NCBI GenBank assembly: GCA_947184155.2 | Contig: CAMXCT020002373.1 | Location: forward strand, 38,383 to 102,382 | Direction: 5' to 3' | Length of the DNA stretch: 64,000 bases | DNA from: Cladocopium goreaui | Lineage: Eukaryota > Sar > Dinophyceae > Suessiales > Symbiodiniaceae | Translations under genes and position numbers: made by a program | The notes under the pieces: generated by a model | What the model saw: only the letters and a program-made list of their open reading frames with translations | Database searches by the model: none | What the model was told of the DNA's origin: nothing | Shown here: one piece after another, positions 11,661 to 22,458 of the stretch | Layout: each line of letters begins with the position of its first letter | Position numbering within the stretch: the stretch's first letter is position 1

Positions 11661-11783
11661 CTGGTGACTGGAACATAAATTTTATGACTTTCCATTCAGT
11701 TGGGAATGGAATGTCATCATCCCAACTGACGAACTCACGAGCCATCATTTTTCAGAGGGGTAGGTAGGTCAACCACCAACCAG
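11661..11783. mobile_element. MITE-2 copy, long variant
   Basis: The right end is intact (ACCACCAACCAG) and the left end is diverged. The interior contains 'tatgactttccattcagttg' and 'catttttcagaggggtaggt'. The longer interior matches the 41,652 copy, so there are at least two MITE-2 subfamilies. Confidence 0.6.
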
Positions 11784-11789
11784 ATATGG

Positions 11790-12320
11790 TTTATTGATGT
11801 TTTTTGGTGATAGATCTATAGTTAATGGGATTATAACCCATTTATAACTGATGAAAAACCATCCTTTTGGGGTAGGTTGAAACCACCAGTTCCATGTGGA
11901 TTTTCCTCCATGGATCCATGCTGATCCCACCAAATTTCAGGGCCAATGCAGCCCAGCGTCAACCAGCAAGACAATGAGGCGTCACCGGGGCGAGCCCTTG
12001 GGCCGTTGGGCATGCCGTTTCAAGGGACCGATTGACTGAGGACGTTGAGGATTGACCATTTGGAGGACATTTAGATGGGATTTACTTCCGGATTTATGTT
12101 ATATCATTATAGATATATCTAGTTATATGTATGTCAATGTATATATATATATGTATACTGGTATCTACTGTTTAGATGGATAGATATGTTTAGTTCCCAT
12201 GTGCCCCATGGTGCTCTTACTTGTTTACCTACACTTGGCTCGCCATTTGCCGTAAATGCTGAGAACTATTTCATACGTGGAGCATATCGGCCTTGAAAAT
12301 ATAGAGAAAAAACCCTAACT
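11790..12320. other. non-coding, no gene seen
   Basis: AT-rich sequence with (TA)n at about 12,137-12,152. No assignable feature. Confidence 0.35.
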
Positions 12321-12324
12321 ATTA

Positions 12325-12482
12325 CTGTACATTATATAATATATATATATATATTATTATATATATATTATATATTTTATTATATATACTATATAATATA
12401 CTCTATATATATAATATAATATTATATTATTATATTATATTATTTTATATTATATTATATTATATATATTAATTATATTATG
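12325..12482. repeat. AT microsatellite
   Basis: About 150 bp made only of A and T, in imperfect TATA and TATTA units. Confidence 0.9.
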
Positions 12483-12551
12483 TGTGTGGGGATCCATAAT
12501 TCCCTTGATTATTGGCTATCAGCACCATCGTGAACTTGATTTGTTTTGACA

Positions 12552-12755
12552 GAGCAAGGAAGTGACTACCGATATGCCAAGCGCTGAGTTGGTGACACTA
12601 TGGTTTGCACATGTAAAGGAAGGCATGTGCTTGGATCAAGAGGCGAGTTCAAGCAGAACAAGGATTTCATGGCCAATTCAAACTTGTCATCCGAGGTTGT
12701 CACCACAGCTGCCGTGTTTCTGGCGTCGATTCTCCCACTGTGGAGTGGATTCAGA
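12552..12755 (+). CDS. candidate exon with hydrophobic segment
   Basis: The segment follows 'ttttgacag' (acceptor-like). Its best frame reads LGSRGEFKQNKDFMANSNLS and SEVVTTAAVFLASILPLWSGF, the latter being long and hydrophobic enough for a membrane segment. It ends in 'attcagaatg' just before a MITE-1 copy. A second frame is open too. No family is recognised. Confidence 0.35.
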
Positions 12756-12760
12756 ATGAT

Positions 12761-12887
12761 TACCCGGCCTGGTAAACGGTTGCGTTTAACTATGGAAAAA
12801 CACCATGTGGACCATGGGTAAATCGGTAAATCCTATATTATTTCTAGGGTCATTTTCAATAGCAAACTGTTAAATTACCAGAGGGTA
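12761..12887. mobile_element. MITE-1 copy
   Basis: The left end TACCCGGCCTGGTAAAC is slightly diverged. The right end TTAAATTACCAGAGGGTA is canonical. It begins within ten bases of a candidate exon, a recurrent placement in this window. Confidence 0.7.
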
Positions 12888-12889
12888 CT

Positions 12890-15640
12890 TGGTTCATTCC
12901 CACATATCGGACAAAGTCTTTGCTCTGGCGAGCATTTTTGGCGGAATAGGGGTAAAACCTTCTCCGGGTTTACCGGCTCGGCCTCGTTGCCACCCAAATA
13001 TTCAGGGTGTACCGTTGGACTTCCACGACCCCCAAAAAAGCACCATTTGTTCGTCATGAAAGCATCCGATCTACCAGGACGTTCTTGGACTTAAAAAAGT
13101 GTTGCCATTTTCCGGAACAGAAATTGGATCCAGTTTTGAGGTTTGAACACAGGGCAGCTACTTTTTTGCCACGTCTATCCGGTGGTTGGGTGAGAGCTTT
13201 GTTCGGAGCTACGAATCGAGTTTTGGAAACCGCGGCCCTATTAGTGTCCATGATTTACCATTAAAGATGGTGACGTTCCATAGAAAACTGTAACTTAAAT
13301 TACCAGAGCATAGATGAGTAGGTGAACCATATTTTTTGGTTTCCTAAAATGAGGTTACCCCCAAATCATCCTAACATATCCTAACCATCATAGTATCGAT
13401 ATTGTTTTGTCGTAACTTGGGATCCGTTGGGTCCCCTTTTGGTGATTCCGGCAGATCATGAAGATTTGAGAAGCTCACCACTCCCATTCCGGTTCCGTGA
13501 TGGGGGGTCCTTGGATATTTCTGAAAACCACTTGCAGTAATGAAGCCACACTTGTGGGCCTTCCTACGGGTAAGTTGGATGGAAAAGTGATGCTAACCGC
13601 GGTTTCTGGAAAAAATGTAGTTGGAAGGGTTTTCTGAAGCAATTTAGAAGTGGCGGCCCTAGGTTTTTGATGGCTTAAGCAGAGCGCTACCAGATGGTGC
13701 CAGCATCTTGTTGGTTTATGATCTCCATGAACTATCGATGCCTCTATCTAAAATCCTAAGTAACCTGTCGAAATAAACCAACTTGTTGCGATTCCGGTCC
13801 CTGGGTACCTTTTTTCGTTCCAAAGTTGGTGCAGGAGAGGTCATGGAGAACGCGCTTTAGGTGCTCTTTCCAGTCGCGTCGACTGGGGAAAATTTTTGGA
13901 GCTGATTCTTGGGATCTCAGCCAAGGGTTGGTCCAGTTTTGGAGCTGATCCCAAGCTGTAGCTGTATAGCAAGGAGTACGTACGAACTATTGTAGATGAT
14001 CACTGCTATCTTTGAGGCTCGAGGTTTGAGCAGGAAGGTTACGAGATGTTACGAGTATGACTCGTCATATTTCTTGCTATGTCAGTCAAAGTGTAATGAA
14101 GTCTTTAACCTTGGGTAAACCTTGGATACGTTGAAAATCTGTGAAGACTGTGGTAATTTTTGGTACTTTTTTTCGCAAGCCCCAAACAGATAGAACCGTT
14201 GACAACCTGGAATTATCATTCATTCCATCCTGGATTTCCACTGATCTGTCTTCCTGGGAGTTACTGTACTCTCTTGCAGCGGGCATACGTACTGACCAGC
14301 CCAACTCATTATTGCAGGGTAGTGAGATACATGTATCAAGCCAGTGACTTCCAGAATAAGTCTGATTTTTTATGCATTCGGAAACCCCTTTGGGAATTTG
14401 GTGATGTCTTTTTCCATTGGAAACTCCAACATTTTCCAACAGAAGATCCCCATTTCAGTGGTTCAATCGGAAACCCCAATGAATTTGGTGAGAAGCACTG
14501 AAATTGGGATGAAGATCCCAACAAAACCCTTTTTTCATCCCCATTTCAGTGGTTCAATCAGTTCAACCCCCCACGTTTCATGGCGGAGCCAAACGTTTGA
14601 GCCTTGCAGAAAAATGGTCCCTTTTAAGCACTTTATAAATGGGATTATCATCTCATTGAAGTGATATATCACCTAGAAATGGTATTGTAACTGGTTTATT
14701 ATGTTTATTTCATGTTATAAACTAGTTGCAAGAGTTGTGTCCACCCATAGCCACATCTGGTTGGCCATAATCTGTGCAGGTGTACAGGAGAAGGGCTAAT
14801 TCGTCTCAGTTTGCCTCCGGCTCTCATCGCCGCGCCCCTGAAGCTGCAAACTTAGTGGATTGAGCTGAGTTGAGTTTGAAGCTTGGAGGCGATCTTTTGG
14901 CAAGAGCCTTCAAAAAGCAAACAAGTAGCATAGGCCTGGGAAATAGGCCTTACATATGGTAGGTACCTCCAATTTAGGTTCCTGAAATCACCATTGAAAT
15001 ATTGAAATGAAACTTGAATGAAATTGAGTTGAAGCCATGAAATAGATCATTGGTGTTGCCACCTTTTTAAACAATATGTAAACTCTAGTTGGTTGCGGGT
15101 TATTTTGTGTGATTACTTGTTTGCTTATTTGCCATTTTAGTGGATTGATGTGCCATTTTGACATCAACTGGTTGCGGGTTTCTGTTGTTTTCAAGGTATT
15201 TGAGCAAATCATAACTACCTCCATGTGTCCTCACCATGGACTAGGTCATTCGACTGGATGGGTAGAAACGAATCCTGAATAGTCTTTTGGTATGGGATTA
15301 TCTACGTTCACCAGCTAAGAATTTGTCATTTTTTGCCGGGTATCTGGCTGATTGACCATGTTAAAGGATTGCTGGTAAGGGAACCATAATACTTGTTTCA
15401 GACTCGTAGAGTAGCTCAATTTGCCCTGTCAACATTTCTTTCCGCAAAATTGAGCAATGGAAATGGTGTTCTGGGTTGAAAGTTACAATTTTAATAATCC
15501 CTATCCCCTGATATTCAATCCCCCCAGACGGAACCCTGCTTTAGTTTGGACCTATTTCATATTGGGGGGTCTATCTGGGGTCAACATTATTGGGATTGGA
15601 GTACCAATCATGACGCAACCGAATTATCCTGGCTGGTGGT
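12890..15640. other. long stretch without a confident gene
   Basis: Short ORFs on both strands overlap and none has convincing composition. 'ccccatttcagtggttcaatc' occurs twice (about 14,449 and 14,540), a local duplication. About 14,945-14,998 holds a partial family-3 MITE ('aggccttacatatggtaggt'). No RNA gene is seen. Confidence 0.35.
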
Positions 15641-15695
15641 TTGGAACATTTTTCCCCACCTGCCAGGTGAGGGTTGTTAGATTTTATGTCAGTTG

Positions 15696-15812
15696 CCTCC
15701 TCCTCCTCCTCCTTCTCCTCCTGCTCCTCCTCCTCCTCCTGCTCCTCCTCCTCCTCCGCCTCCTCCTGCCTCGTCCTCCTCCTCCTCGTCCTCCTTGTCA
15801 TCCTTGTCGTCC
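15696..15812. repeat. (TCC)n-rich trinucleotide tract
   Basis: About 115 bp of imperfect tcc/tcctcctgc units. All three frames are open (poly-Leu, poly-Ser or poly-Pro), so the ORFs across it are artefacts of composition. Confidence 0.85.
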
Positions 15813-15839
15813 TTGCTCAACTGCGACCCGCGATCCACA

Positions 15840-16100
15840 GTGTTCTCTGCCGGACCTCAACCACGACCACCCACGCCCAGTGTTCCCTGCCGGACCTCAA
15901 CCACGACCATCCACGCCCAGTTTTCCCTGCCGGACCTCAACCACGACCATCCGCGCCCAGTGTTCCCTGCCGGACCTCAACCACGACCATCCGCGCCCAG
16001 TGTTCCCTGCCGGACCTCAACCGCGACCATCCGCGCCCAGTGTTCCCTGCCGGACCTCAACCGCGAGTATCCACGCCCAGTGTTCCCTGCCGGACCTCAT
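15840..16100. repeat. 40 bp minisatellite, about 6.5 copies
   Basis: The unit begins 'tgttccctgccggacctcaa' and ends 'cgcgcccag', 40 bp long, with single-base variation. Because 40 is not a multiple of three, the three frames rotate through the repeat, which argues against protein-coding selection. Confidence 0.9.
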
Positions 16101-16104
16101 GTAG

Positions 16105-16685
16105 GAAGATATGGGACAAAGAATGTGCAGAAGAAAGTTAGAAAGAATGTCAGAAAGAATGTCAGAAGATATGCCAGAAGATATGCCAGAGAGAATGCCA
16201 AATAGAATGCCAGATAGAATGCCAGAAGATATGTCAGAATATATGCCAGAAGATATGCCAGATAGAATGCCAGATAATATGCCAGAAGATATGCCAGATA
16301 GAATGCCAGAAGATTTGCCAGATAGAATGCCAGAAAATATGCCAGAAGATAAGCCAGATAGATATGCCAGAAGATATGCCAGAAGATATGCCAGAAGATA
16401 TGCCAGAAGATATGTCAGAATATATGCCAGAAGATATGTCAGATAGAATGCCAGAAGATATGTCAGAATATATGCCAGAAGATATGCCAGATAGAATGCC
16501 AGAAGATATGTCAGATAGAGTGGCAGAAGATATGCCAGATAGAATGCCAGAAGATTTGCCAGATAGAATGCCAGAAGATATGCCAGAAGATATGCCAGAT
16601 CATATGCCAGAAGATATGCCAGATAGAATGTCGAATAGAATGTCAGAAGATATGTCAGATAGAATGCCAGAAGATTTGCCAGTAA
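16105..16685. repeat. 12/24 bp minisatellite (agaagatatgccagatagaatgcc)
   Basis: About 580 bp of 12-bp half-units 'gaagatatgcca' and 'gatagaatgcca'. The period is a multiple of three, so one frame is a long (MPEDMPDR)n reading. It directly follows the 40 bp array. An ORF across 16,364-16,810 is repeat translation. I see no start context or splice signal to support a gene. Confidence 0.85.
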
Positions 16686-16739
16686 GAAAATGTATAAATG
16701 TCATGGTGGGGATCACACGAAGTAAAGTAATTTATTTGT

Positions 16740-16797
16740 TCATAATCCCAACTGACTTTCATATTTTTCAGAGGGGTTCAAACCACCAACCAGTATC
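16740..16797. mobile_element. MITE-2 right half
   Basis: 'cataatcccaactgactttc' followed by 'tcagaggggttcaaaccacc' and 'aaccag' is the right half of MITE-2. The left half is missing and is replaced by the minisatellite border. Confidence 0.6.
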
Positions 16798-17207
16798 AAT
16801 TATGATTTAGAGATTTTAGAGATGGCCAACCGCAATATTATTTAAGTTGACGTGTCAATAATATTTATCCTTTGGTAAATAAACATAGACCCTGAACATA
16901 ACCAGTTTTAAATGGAAACTAATATTCCAACCCCTATCTGGCAGGGCAGGGTCCATGTTAATTTACTGAAGGGTACCAAAATCTTGCTACACAACTACAC
17001 AAGGACATATCCACAAAGTCTGCCGCAACATACCTGGAACTTACCTCCTGGTGGGTTGGTAGCTTCAACCAGCTTCGAGAGAGACATGTGAAGGAATGAT
17101 CTTCACAAGCGGATCGAGCTCGTTGCATGCCATACGCATTTCAGGAAAACTTTATTTTCGATGAGTAGAAACACAGCATCAACACATACAAACATGTCTG
17201 GTTGGTG

Positions 17208-17294
17208 GTTTCAAACATTTTTATTTTCCATAATTTATGGGATAATCCTTCCCATTGACTAACATTTTTCAAGATGTTTAAAACCACCAACCAG
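17208..17294. mobile_element. MITE-2 copy with ATGT target duplication
   Basis: CTGGTTGGTGGTTTCAAACA on the left is mirrored by ACCACCAACCAG on the right. ATGT stands immediately before and after, supporting a 4-bp target-site duplication for this family. Confidence 0.75.
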
Positions 17295-17299
17295 ATGTA

Positions 17300-17545
17300 T
17301 ATGACCTTTTGCCAAAAATAGTTGACAGAAGTTTTGTGCCAGTTGTTGATAATTAGTGTGGACCTAGTGGTTGTTTCTCTTTGTTGTGAGGCGGCACGTA
17401 ACTAAATTCACCAATTCTGCAAGGCTGCGCTAGGAAACCCGCTAGGTTTGCGCTAGTTTTGATTCACACCCATGTTCAAGGATATTTTTTCTGTATTCCT
17501 GTTTGCTTGCTATTTCAACATGAAGAGAAGTCAAGATGTAACACT
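17300..17545. other. non-coding, no gene seen
   Basis: No coding or repeat feature is evident between the two MITEs. Confidence 0.3.
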
Positions 17546-17657
17546 TACCCTTTGGTTATTTATATAACATGGCCATGGAAAGTCACCATTTTTAGTAGGT
17601 AAACCTCTATTTTCATGGGCCGTTTCCCATGGCAAACTGTTAAATAACCAAATGGTA
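17546..17657. mobile_element. MITE-1 copy
   Basis: The ends TACCCTTTGGTTATTTA and TAAATAACCAAATGGTA are compensatorily diverged from the consensus, keeping the inverted repeat while changing its sequence. Confidence 0.65.
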
Positions 17658-17669
17658 GTCATTTTCTGT

Positions 17670-17840
17670 GCTCTAACCCAGCATGTTTTAATCACCAAGA
17701 ACCACAGCTCAGCCCTTGGCATCCTTGGCGCCCGCTCTCTCAGACGGCCGGCTTTGATTGTTTTCGCTGAGGTCATCCACGTTGATTCGCCCCTCGGAAA
17801 TCCTCCCCGGAAAGTGTTCGCCGTGCTGGGGATAGTATAG
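17670..17840 (+). CDS. candidate exon
   Basis: A GC-rich island reads VLITKNHSSALGILGARSLR, then RPALIVFAEVIHVDS and PPRKVFAVLGIV before a TAG. It starts close to a MITE-1 copy. The minus strand is also open. No family is recognised. Confidence 0.25.
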   Translation, partial: ALTQHVLITKNHSSALGILGARSLRRPALIVFAEVIHVDSPLGNPPRKVFAVLGIV

Positions 17841-18049
17841 CCATCCCGAAACAGAAAGATCTCGAAAAGTGTGTCCAGGAGCCATCGGATTGGCAGTAAA
17901 ATATCTTATTATTGGGATATAATGGGATATATATGTTATATGGCCATGAAAAAAAGTATCTTCTGGTATGATATGTAAACAATGGCAATTGCTGATGGGT
18001 TATAGGGTGGATTATCGGATTTTAACTATTAAAGATATGTTGATATATA

Positions 18050-18148
18050 CTGGTTGGTGGTTTCAAGCATTTTTTCCATAATATATGGGATGTCATCCTT
18101 CCCATTGACTTTCATATTTTTTAGAGGGGTAGGTATACCACCAACCAG
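18050..18148. mobile_element. MITE-2 copy
   Basis: Full length, CTGGTTGGTGGTTTCAAGCA to ATACCACCAACCAG, with the standard interior. A further left half-copy lies at about 18,252-18,330, so this locus holds two insertions. Confidence 0.75.
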
Positions 18149-18329
18149 GATATGTAAATACTTATTTCAAGGGTTTTCCCACTTTGCTATCTGGGGTTGC
18201 TATTATATAAAAAATATATAAAATTATATACATATTATAATTATATATATATACTGGTTGGTGGATTGGAACATTTTTTATTTTTCCATATATTGGGAAC
18301 AATAATCGCAGCTGACTAATATTTTTCAA

Positions 18330-18520
18330 ACGGCATCGAGGGTCCATGGGGGGCACAGTCCGGTGACTTGTCTTTCTTCTTCTGTTCTGGCTTTCTCCTA
18401 GTCAACTTGTTCTTTCCTATCCCGCGGTTCTGTCCCATGTCCGCGTCTCTTTACCCCCTGTGGGTTCCTAGCCCTCGGTTCACCGGCATCGAGGGTCCAC
18501 AGGGGGGCAAAAGCCCGGTT
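18330..18520. repeat. direct repeat of 'ggcatcgagggtcca' block
   Basis: 'ggcatcgagggtcca(t/c)' followed by 'ggggggca' and 'gtcc/cccggt' occurs at about 18,333-18,372 and 18,485-18,522. Both copies are followed by 'cttgtc' and a pyrimidine-rich run. The function is unknown. Confidence 0.55.
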
Positions 18521-18837
18521 CTTGTCGTTACTTTTTCGCGTCCTTTCTTTCCACAGCTCACTTTCCTCACCTTGTCTTTCTTTTGTCACGCCCTGTTTGT
18601 CCTCCAGGTTGTCTTCCTACAGTCCTACACTCTGTCTCTTGGCACGGCGTCTCATCCGGTGCTTTTCTGGCTCAACAGCAAGAGAAAGAAAGACCGAAAC
18701 CAAACAGAAAGAACACACAACTTAAAACCACAGGAAGCAAAGCCTAGAACGAAACTAAAGTAAGGAAACAAAACATCACACACACACACACACATTCAAA
18801 CACATTCAAGCACGCGCAAAAACCACAGGCAACACAC

Positions 18838-18903
18838 GCCTCTGCGCCTTGGTCCAATGGAGCGGTGGAACCTTCTGCCCACGTTCCGGACCAAGGCGCA
18901 GAG
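18838..18903. repeat. perfect 17 bp inverted repeat (hairpin)
   Basis: CCTCTGCGCCTTGGTCC is exactly mirrored by GGACCAAGGCGCAGAGG across a 32-base loop. It sits just before a purine-rich (gaag/aaag)n tract at about 18,930-19,010, whose Lys/Arg-rich frames are compositional. Confidence 0.8.
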
Positions 18904-18904
18904 G

Positions 18905-19095
18905 GAAAAGGCTGCCAAAGAAAAAGCCGAAAAGACAAAACAAGAAGAAAAAGAGAAAAAAAAACAAGAAGAAGAAGAAAAGAAGAAAAAGGAAGAAAAT
19001 GAGAACCAGAAAAACGAGAGAGCTCGAAACGACAGAGAGCAACAGAGCGCTAGACACAGAAGAAAGAGAGAGCAGAAGAAGAAGACCGGCACAGC
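18905..19095. repeat. purine-rich low-complexity tract
   Basis: An imperfect gaaaaag/agaag run. The Lys-rich frames on + and Phe/Ser-rich frames on - follow from composition and I do not call genes here. Confidence 0.7.
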
Positions 19096-19209
19096 CAAAA
19101 AAAGACTGCTGGGCGCGCGTGGACCGCGGTCTCTGAGGCGCCCGGTGCCGAGGGGAGCGGGGGGAAAAAAAAATAGTAGAACGGGGATTGAGGGGAGTTT
19201 ATGTTAGTA

Positions 19210-19960
19210 TGTTGGTTGTTACGTTTTTGTGTTTCTTATAAACATCCCCGCTTGGTGCCCCTGGATGAGATCCAGGGGCTTTATCCAATTTTTTTATCCA
19301 GGTCCCATGTGTTCACCTTGTGCCCAAATTTTATCCCAGCAGATGTCTGTAACTGAAATTGCTTCTGGGCCATGAATTTCATCCAGATGCAACAATATAT
19401 CTTTTTGTTTTTACTTGACCTCAAACTTTGAATTTTAGCCGGGGCCCATCTTTGCAAATTCAAAGGTGCTCATACCTCAAGGCTTTGGATTTCATACACT
19501 GTGTTCACGGTTTATCGAACATTTGATGGAACGTCAGACCATGGAAATTCATCCACCAAGCCTGTGGCATACCAAAAACTCATGAATCTCATGACGAACA
19601 TGAGGTGTTTTGGCTGTTCGTTGGTAGGCAAGGGAGGGTTGGAATTGAATGGAAATATATTTAAAATGTTTGAGAACACTTGTGATGGCCGACTAACAGC
19701 TATTTGGCTTCAAGGGATTTCAGCTTGCGGCTTCAGCCCAATGGAAAATTTCGAAATTTGGATCGAGACGAGGGGCGGCACTAACGAAACGTATGTGCTG
19801 TCTCTGACTGACCCTCGTCTACTATAATTGTTTCTGATGTTTTGCTTTGGTGTCCTGATTGACATAACTGCTGACCACGAGTATTTTGTCGACGAAAGTT
19901 GCGACTTTGGTGAACTAGTTTGTTAAAATTCAACATTCAATTGATGTCAATAGTGTCAAT
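19210..19960 (+). other. mostly non-coding; one weak ORF
   Basis: An ORF at 19,501-19,827 encodes 108 residues (MFTVYRTFDGTSDHG at its start) with normal composition but no recognised domain and no splice support. The rest shows nothing. Confidence 0.25.
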
Positions 19961-20002
19961 TGTAAAATCACCAGGATGCATTGTGAGGCAGAGGGGAGGA
20001 GA

Positions 20003-20614
20003 TCAGGACGCATTTGCAGCAGAAATCTGCATGCAGAGGTGGAAGCACTCAGAGGGCGATGCATAGCTGCTTGTGCAGATCAAATGCTGAGCCTCCAAGA
20101 GTTGAAGGAGATGTGCAAGCGCAAACAGGCGAGGTGTTGGCCAACAGATGACAGATGACACAGGATTTCGAAACATGATTTGTTCTCTGTCAGGTTGCGC
20201 CTGAGCCCTCTCAGGTCCCTGAGGCTGGTCAGCCTCCTCAGGCTGATCAGCCTGAATTGGCTCCCTGTGAGATCCGTGAGGTTCGGCAAACTTGAGAAGA
20301 CTCTTTTCTTGGATAATTTGGATATCTTGGGTTTTTTTGGGGGATGATGATGTTGATGTGTTGATGCTGGAGGCTGCCGTGCGCAGCACCGAAGAGATTC
20401 CGAATGGACATGCAGCGCCTGGGAAAGGCGTTGAGGCCTTGTGAATCCGAGTGGTTGCTCTGGTTGGGGTGCATGAAGTGGCTGCCAAGCGGTTTATGAT
20501 GTTGAAGGGTGACATGGGGTGTAAGATGACTGAAGAGAAGAGTTTAAAGATTGACAAACAGTGAGAGGTCTGAGATGGTGAAAACAGGTGTTGTTTCGAT
20601 CTCAAGACACTCAT
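20003..20614 (-). CDS. unrecognised ORF with Gln/Pro/Glu repeat
   Basis: A 203-residue open frame. Its middle holds a degenerate Asp-Gln-Pro repeat (EPIQADQPEEADQPQGPERA). The start is Ser/Thr-rich and the end Leu/Cys-rich. The + strand at 19,976-20,158 is also open (ADQMLSLQELKEMCKRKQAR reads as a helix), so one of the two is a shadow. A second minus-strand ORF ends three bases upstream at 20,611-20,874, and the two may belong to one decayed gene. No function is assigned. Confidence 0.3.
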   Translation of the reverse strand: MSVLRSKQHLFSPSQTSHCLSIFKLFSSVILHPMSPFNIINRLAATSCTPTRATTRIHKASTPFPGAACPFGISSVLRTAASSINTSTSSSPKKTQDIQIIQEKSLLKFAEPHGSHREPIQADQPEEADQPQGPERAQAQPDREQIMFRNPVSSVICWPTPRLFALAHLLQLLEAQHLICTSSYASPSECFHLCMQISAANAS

Positions 20615-20874
20615 TGTTGTTGATTTTGATGGGTCGTCCAGGATGAAAACCCATGCGATGGGGTTTGGCGGATCTTTCCTTGGGGTTGTGCGCAGGGTAG
20701 CCTCTTCACTTCGATCATGTGCAGCAGTGAGATGAAATCCACAGGTGTAAGGTCAGTAGACTTATATGTAAATTTCTTAGCTCGGGTCATGAGATGAACA
20801 TGAGACTCCAGCATGTGCTGCCGCTGTTCATTTCCCTTGCCAGGTGTCCAAAGAACAAGATCATCAAGATCCAA
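20611..20874 (-). CDS. unrecognised ORF fragment
   Basis: Reads DLDDLVLWTPGKGNEQRQHM and TDLTPVDFISLLHMIEVKRL, with globular protein composition. The frame is open upstream to about 20,910 (FWLSLVPLDLDD), so the annotated Met is not necessarily the start. It lies next to the 20,003-20,614 frame. Probably a relic of a repeat-borne protein. Confidence 0.35.
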   Translation of the reverse strand: MDLDDLVLWTPGKGNEQRQHMLESHVHLMTRAKKFTYKSTDLTPVDFISLLHMIEVKRLPCAQPQGKIRQTPSHGFSSWTTHQNQQQ

Positions 20875-21224
20875 AGGAACCAGTGACAGCCAGAAGCAAC
20901 GGACAGTAGGTGTTTTTTATTTATAAAATCCATCAACTGGGAGGGAGCGACACGCTCTATGGTGCGGAAGTTTCAAAAGCACATCTCTCAGTTGATGGTG
21001 GCGGATTTCAAACAAAGCATGTCGGGTTCGTGGGTTCTATGGTTAAACAATTCTTATTGTCCGTTCTCCACTTTCTTTCCGTTCTCGCATTTGTGTAGTG
21101 AAGGGTTCATAAAAAGGTGGCAGTGGATCATGAGGGGAGCGAAAGGCGAAATAAGCAGACCCTCACATTCACTGTCATCTTTGTAAATCTAGATTTTTTT
21201 AAAGCACCGCATCAACCGCCAACT

Positions 21225-21365
21225 TCAACCATCAACGACGTGGTTGAAGGTCCCAGCAACGACAAGCAATGACAACACTGACATCAAATTTACGAGACCA
21301 AAAAAATATGAGACCCTCCCTCACCTGACATAAAATTTAGGAGACCTTCAACCAACACCCCATAA
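21225..21365. repeat. block of 'gacatcaaatttacgagacc' motifs
   Basis: Variants of (tgacat)(c)aaatttacgagacc occur about three times here, followed by 'ttcaaccaacacc'. A closely similar series lies at 29,705-29,790 at the downstream edge of element A ('gacatcaaatctatgagaaa', then 'ttcaccgcaacacc'). The two sites may mark ends of related elements. Confidence 0.5.
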
Positions 21366-21429
21366 ACAATCTTGCAGCAGAGGCTGCCACAGGGTTGTTC
21401 AAGCAGCTTTGGCATATGCCCGAATGACA

Positions 21430-21700
21430 ATTAAGCGGTGAAGTGCATGCACGGGCTGAAAACATGAGACTGAGATTCATGAAAATTAAATGGTGACATT
21501 CTTGCACAGGCTGAAAACATGAGACTGAGATTCATGAATATTAAATGTGACATTCTTGCATAGGATGAAAACCTGGGGCCTGAGCTTCATGAAAATGAAA
21601 TAGTGAAGTGCTTGCACAGGATGAAAACCAGGGGCCTGAGTTTCATGAAAATGAAATAGTGAAGTTCTTGCACAGGATGAAAGCCTGGAGCCTGAGTTTT
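21430..21700. repeat. ~60 bp tandem repeat, five copies
   Basis: The unit runs 'cttgcacaggatgaaaacc' ... 'cctgagtttcatgaaaatga' ... 'aatagtgaagt', 56-61 bp long. The copies diverge from left (gaaaacatgagactgag) to right (gaaaccaggggcctgag). Confidence 0.85.
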
Positions 21701-21850
21701 ATGAGTGCCACTCTGGGATACCAGAAACGTTCCGCAAAGGTTTTCATTGGTCGCAGTTTGTACCTCATACACCATTTTTATTGAAGGATTTTAGCCCCAA
21801 CTGGGGGCTAAAAACCAGGTTGCCTGTCTAGAATGCTACAGCAACGGGTA

Positions 21851-22343
21851 TTTAGATGTTTATTTGGTTGATTCAATCTAGCAATGGACCATGAAATTTA
21901 GCTCGGGATCGGAGATGTTTGTGGATAAGATCCATGGGGTGAGGTTGTAAAGAATGTGGTTTATGATAACGTGTTCACAGTAACCCTCGACAACACTCCC
22001 CAATAGATGCAAAAGGGGTGGTTTGTTCAAGACTGCAGTGACTACAGCTGCTCGAGAACCTGGCTTTGAGTATGCGAGTCTTGTTTGCTGATAAAATCCA
22101 CGAGATGAGGTTACTTTGAAGGATTTGAAAGATTTGGTGCAGAATGCCCAGCTTTTGTAACAAACTTGTTGTGGGATGAATTCCATTGGACAAGGGTTAG
22201 TTGCTGATGACAGATAGTAAGATATTTTCTTAGATGTTTATTTGGTTGATTCAATCTGGCAATGGACCATGAAAATTAGCTCGGGATCGGAGATTTTTGT
22301 GGATAAGATCCATGGGGTGAGGTTGTAAAGAATGTGGTTTATG
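21851..22343. repeat. ~112 bp direct duplication, 382 bp apart
   Basis: The block from 'ttagatgtttatttggttga' to 'aagaatgtggtttatg' is present at about 21,851-21,965 and 22,231-22,343 with few differences. Between them lies a partial third version (about 22,080-22,110). Confidence 0.8.
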
Positions 22344-22458
22344 TTTACCACATGAAGGGGTCAGTTATGGGTGAACCAGCTCAATGAGTGCTTTGCAGCC
22401 CAGGCGATACCCTCGAACTTTTCGAGATTTAAGCGAGGTGATCTGGTGATCAAACGAA

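Noticed and set aside
15457-16205. Leu-, Ser- and Pro-rich ORFs of 155-215 codons
   Set aside because: They cross a (TCC)n tract and a 40 bp array. Every frame is open and each gives a different low-complexity protein.
18849-19207. Lys/Glu-rich ORFs resembling a coiled-coil protein
   Set aside because: A purine-only tract opens all frames on +. There is no start, splice or domain support.
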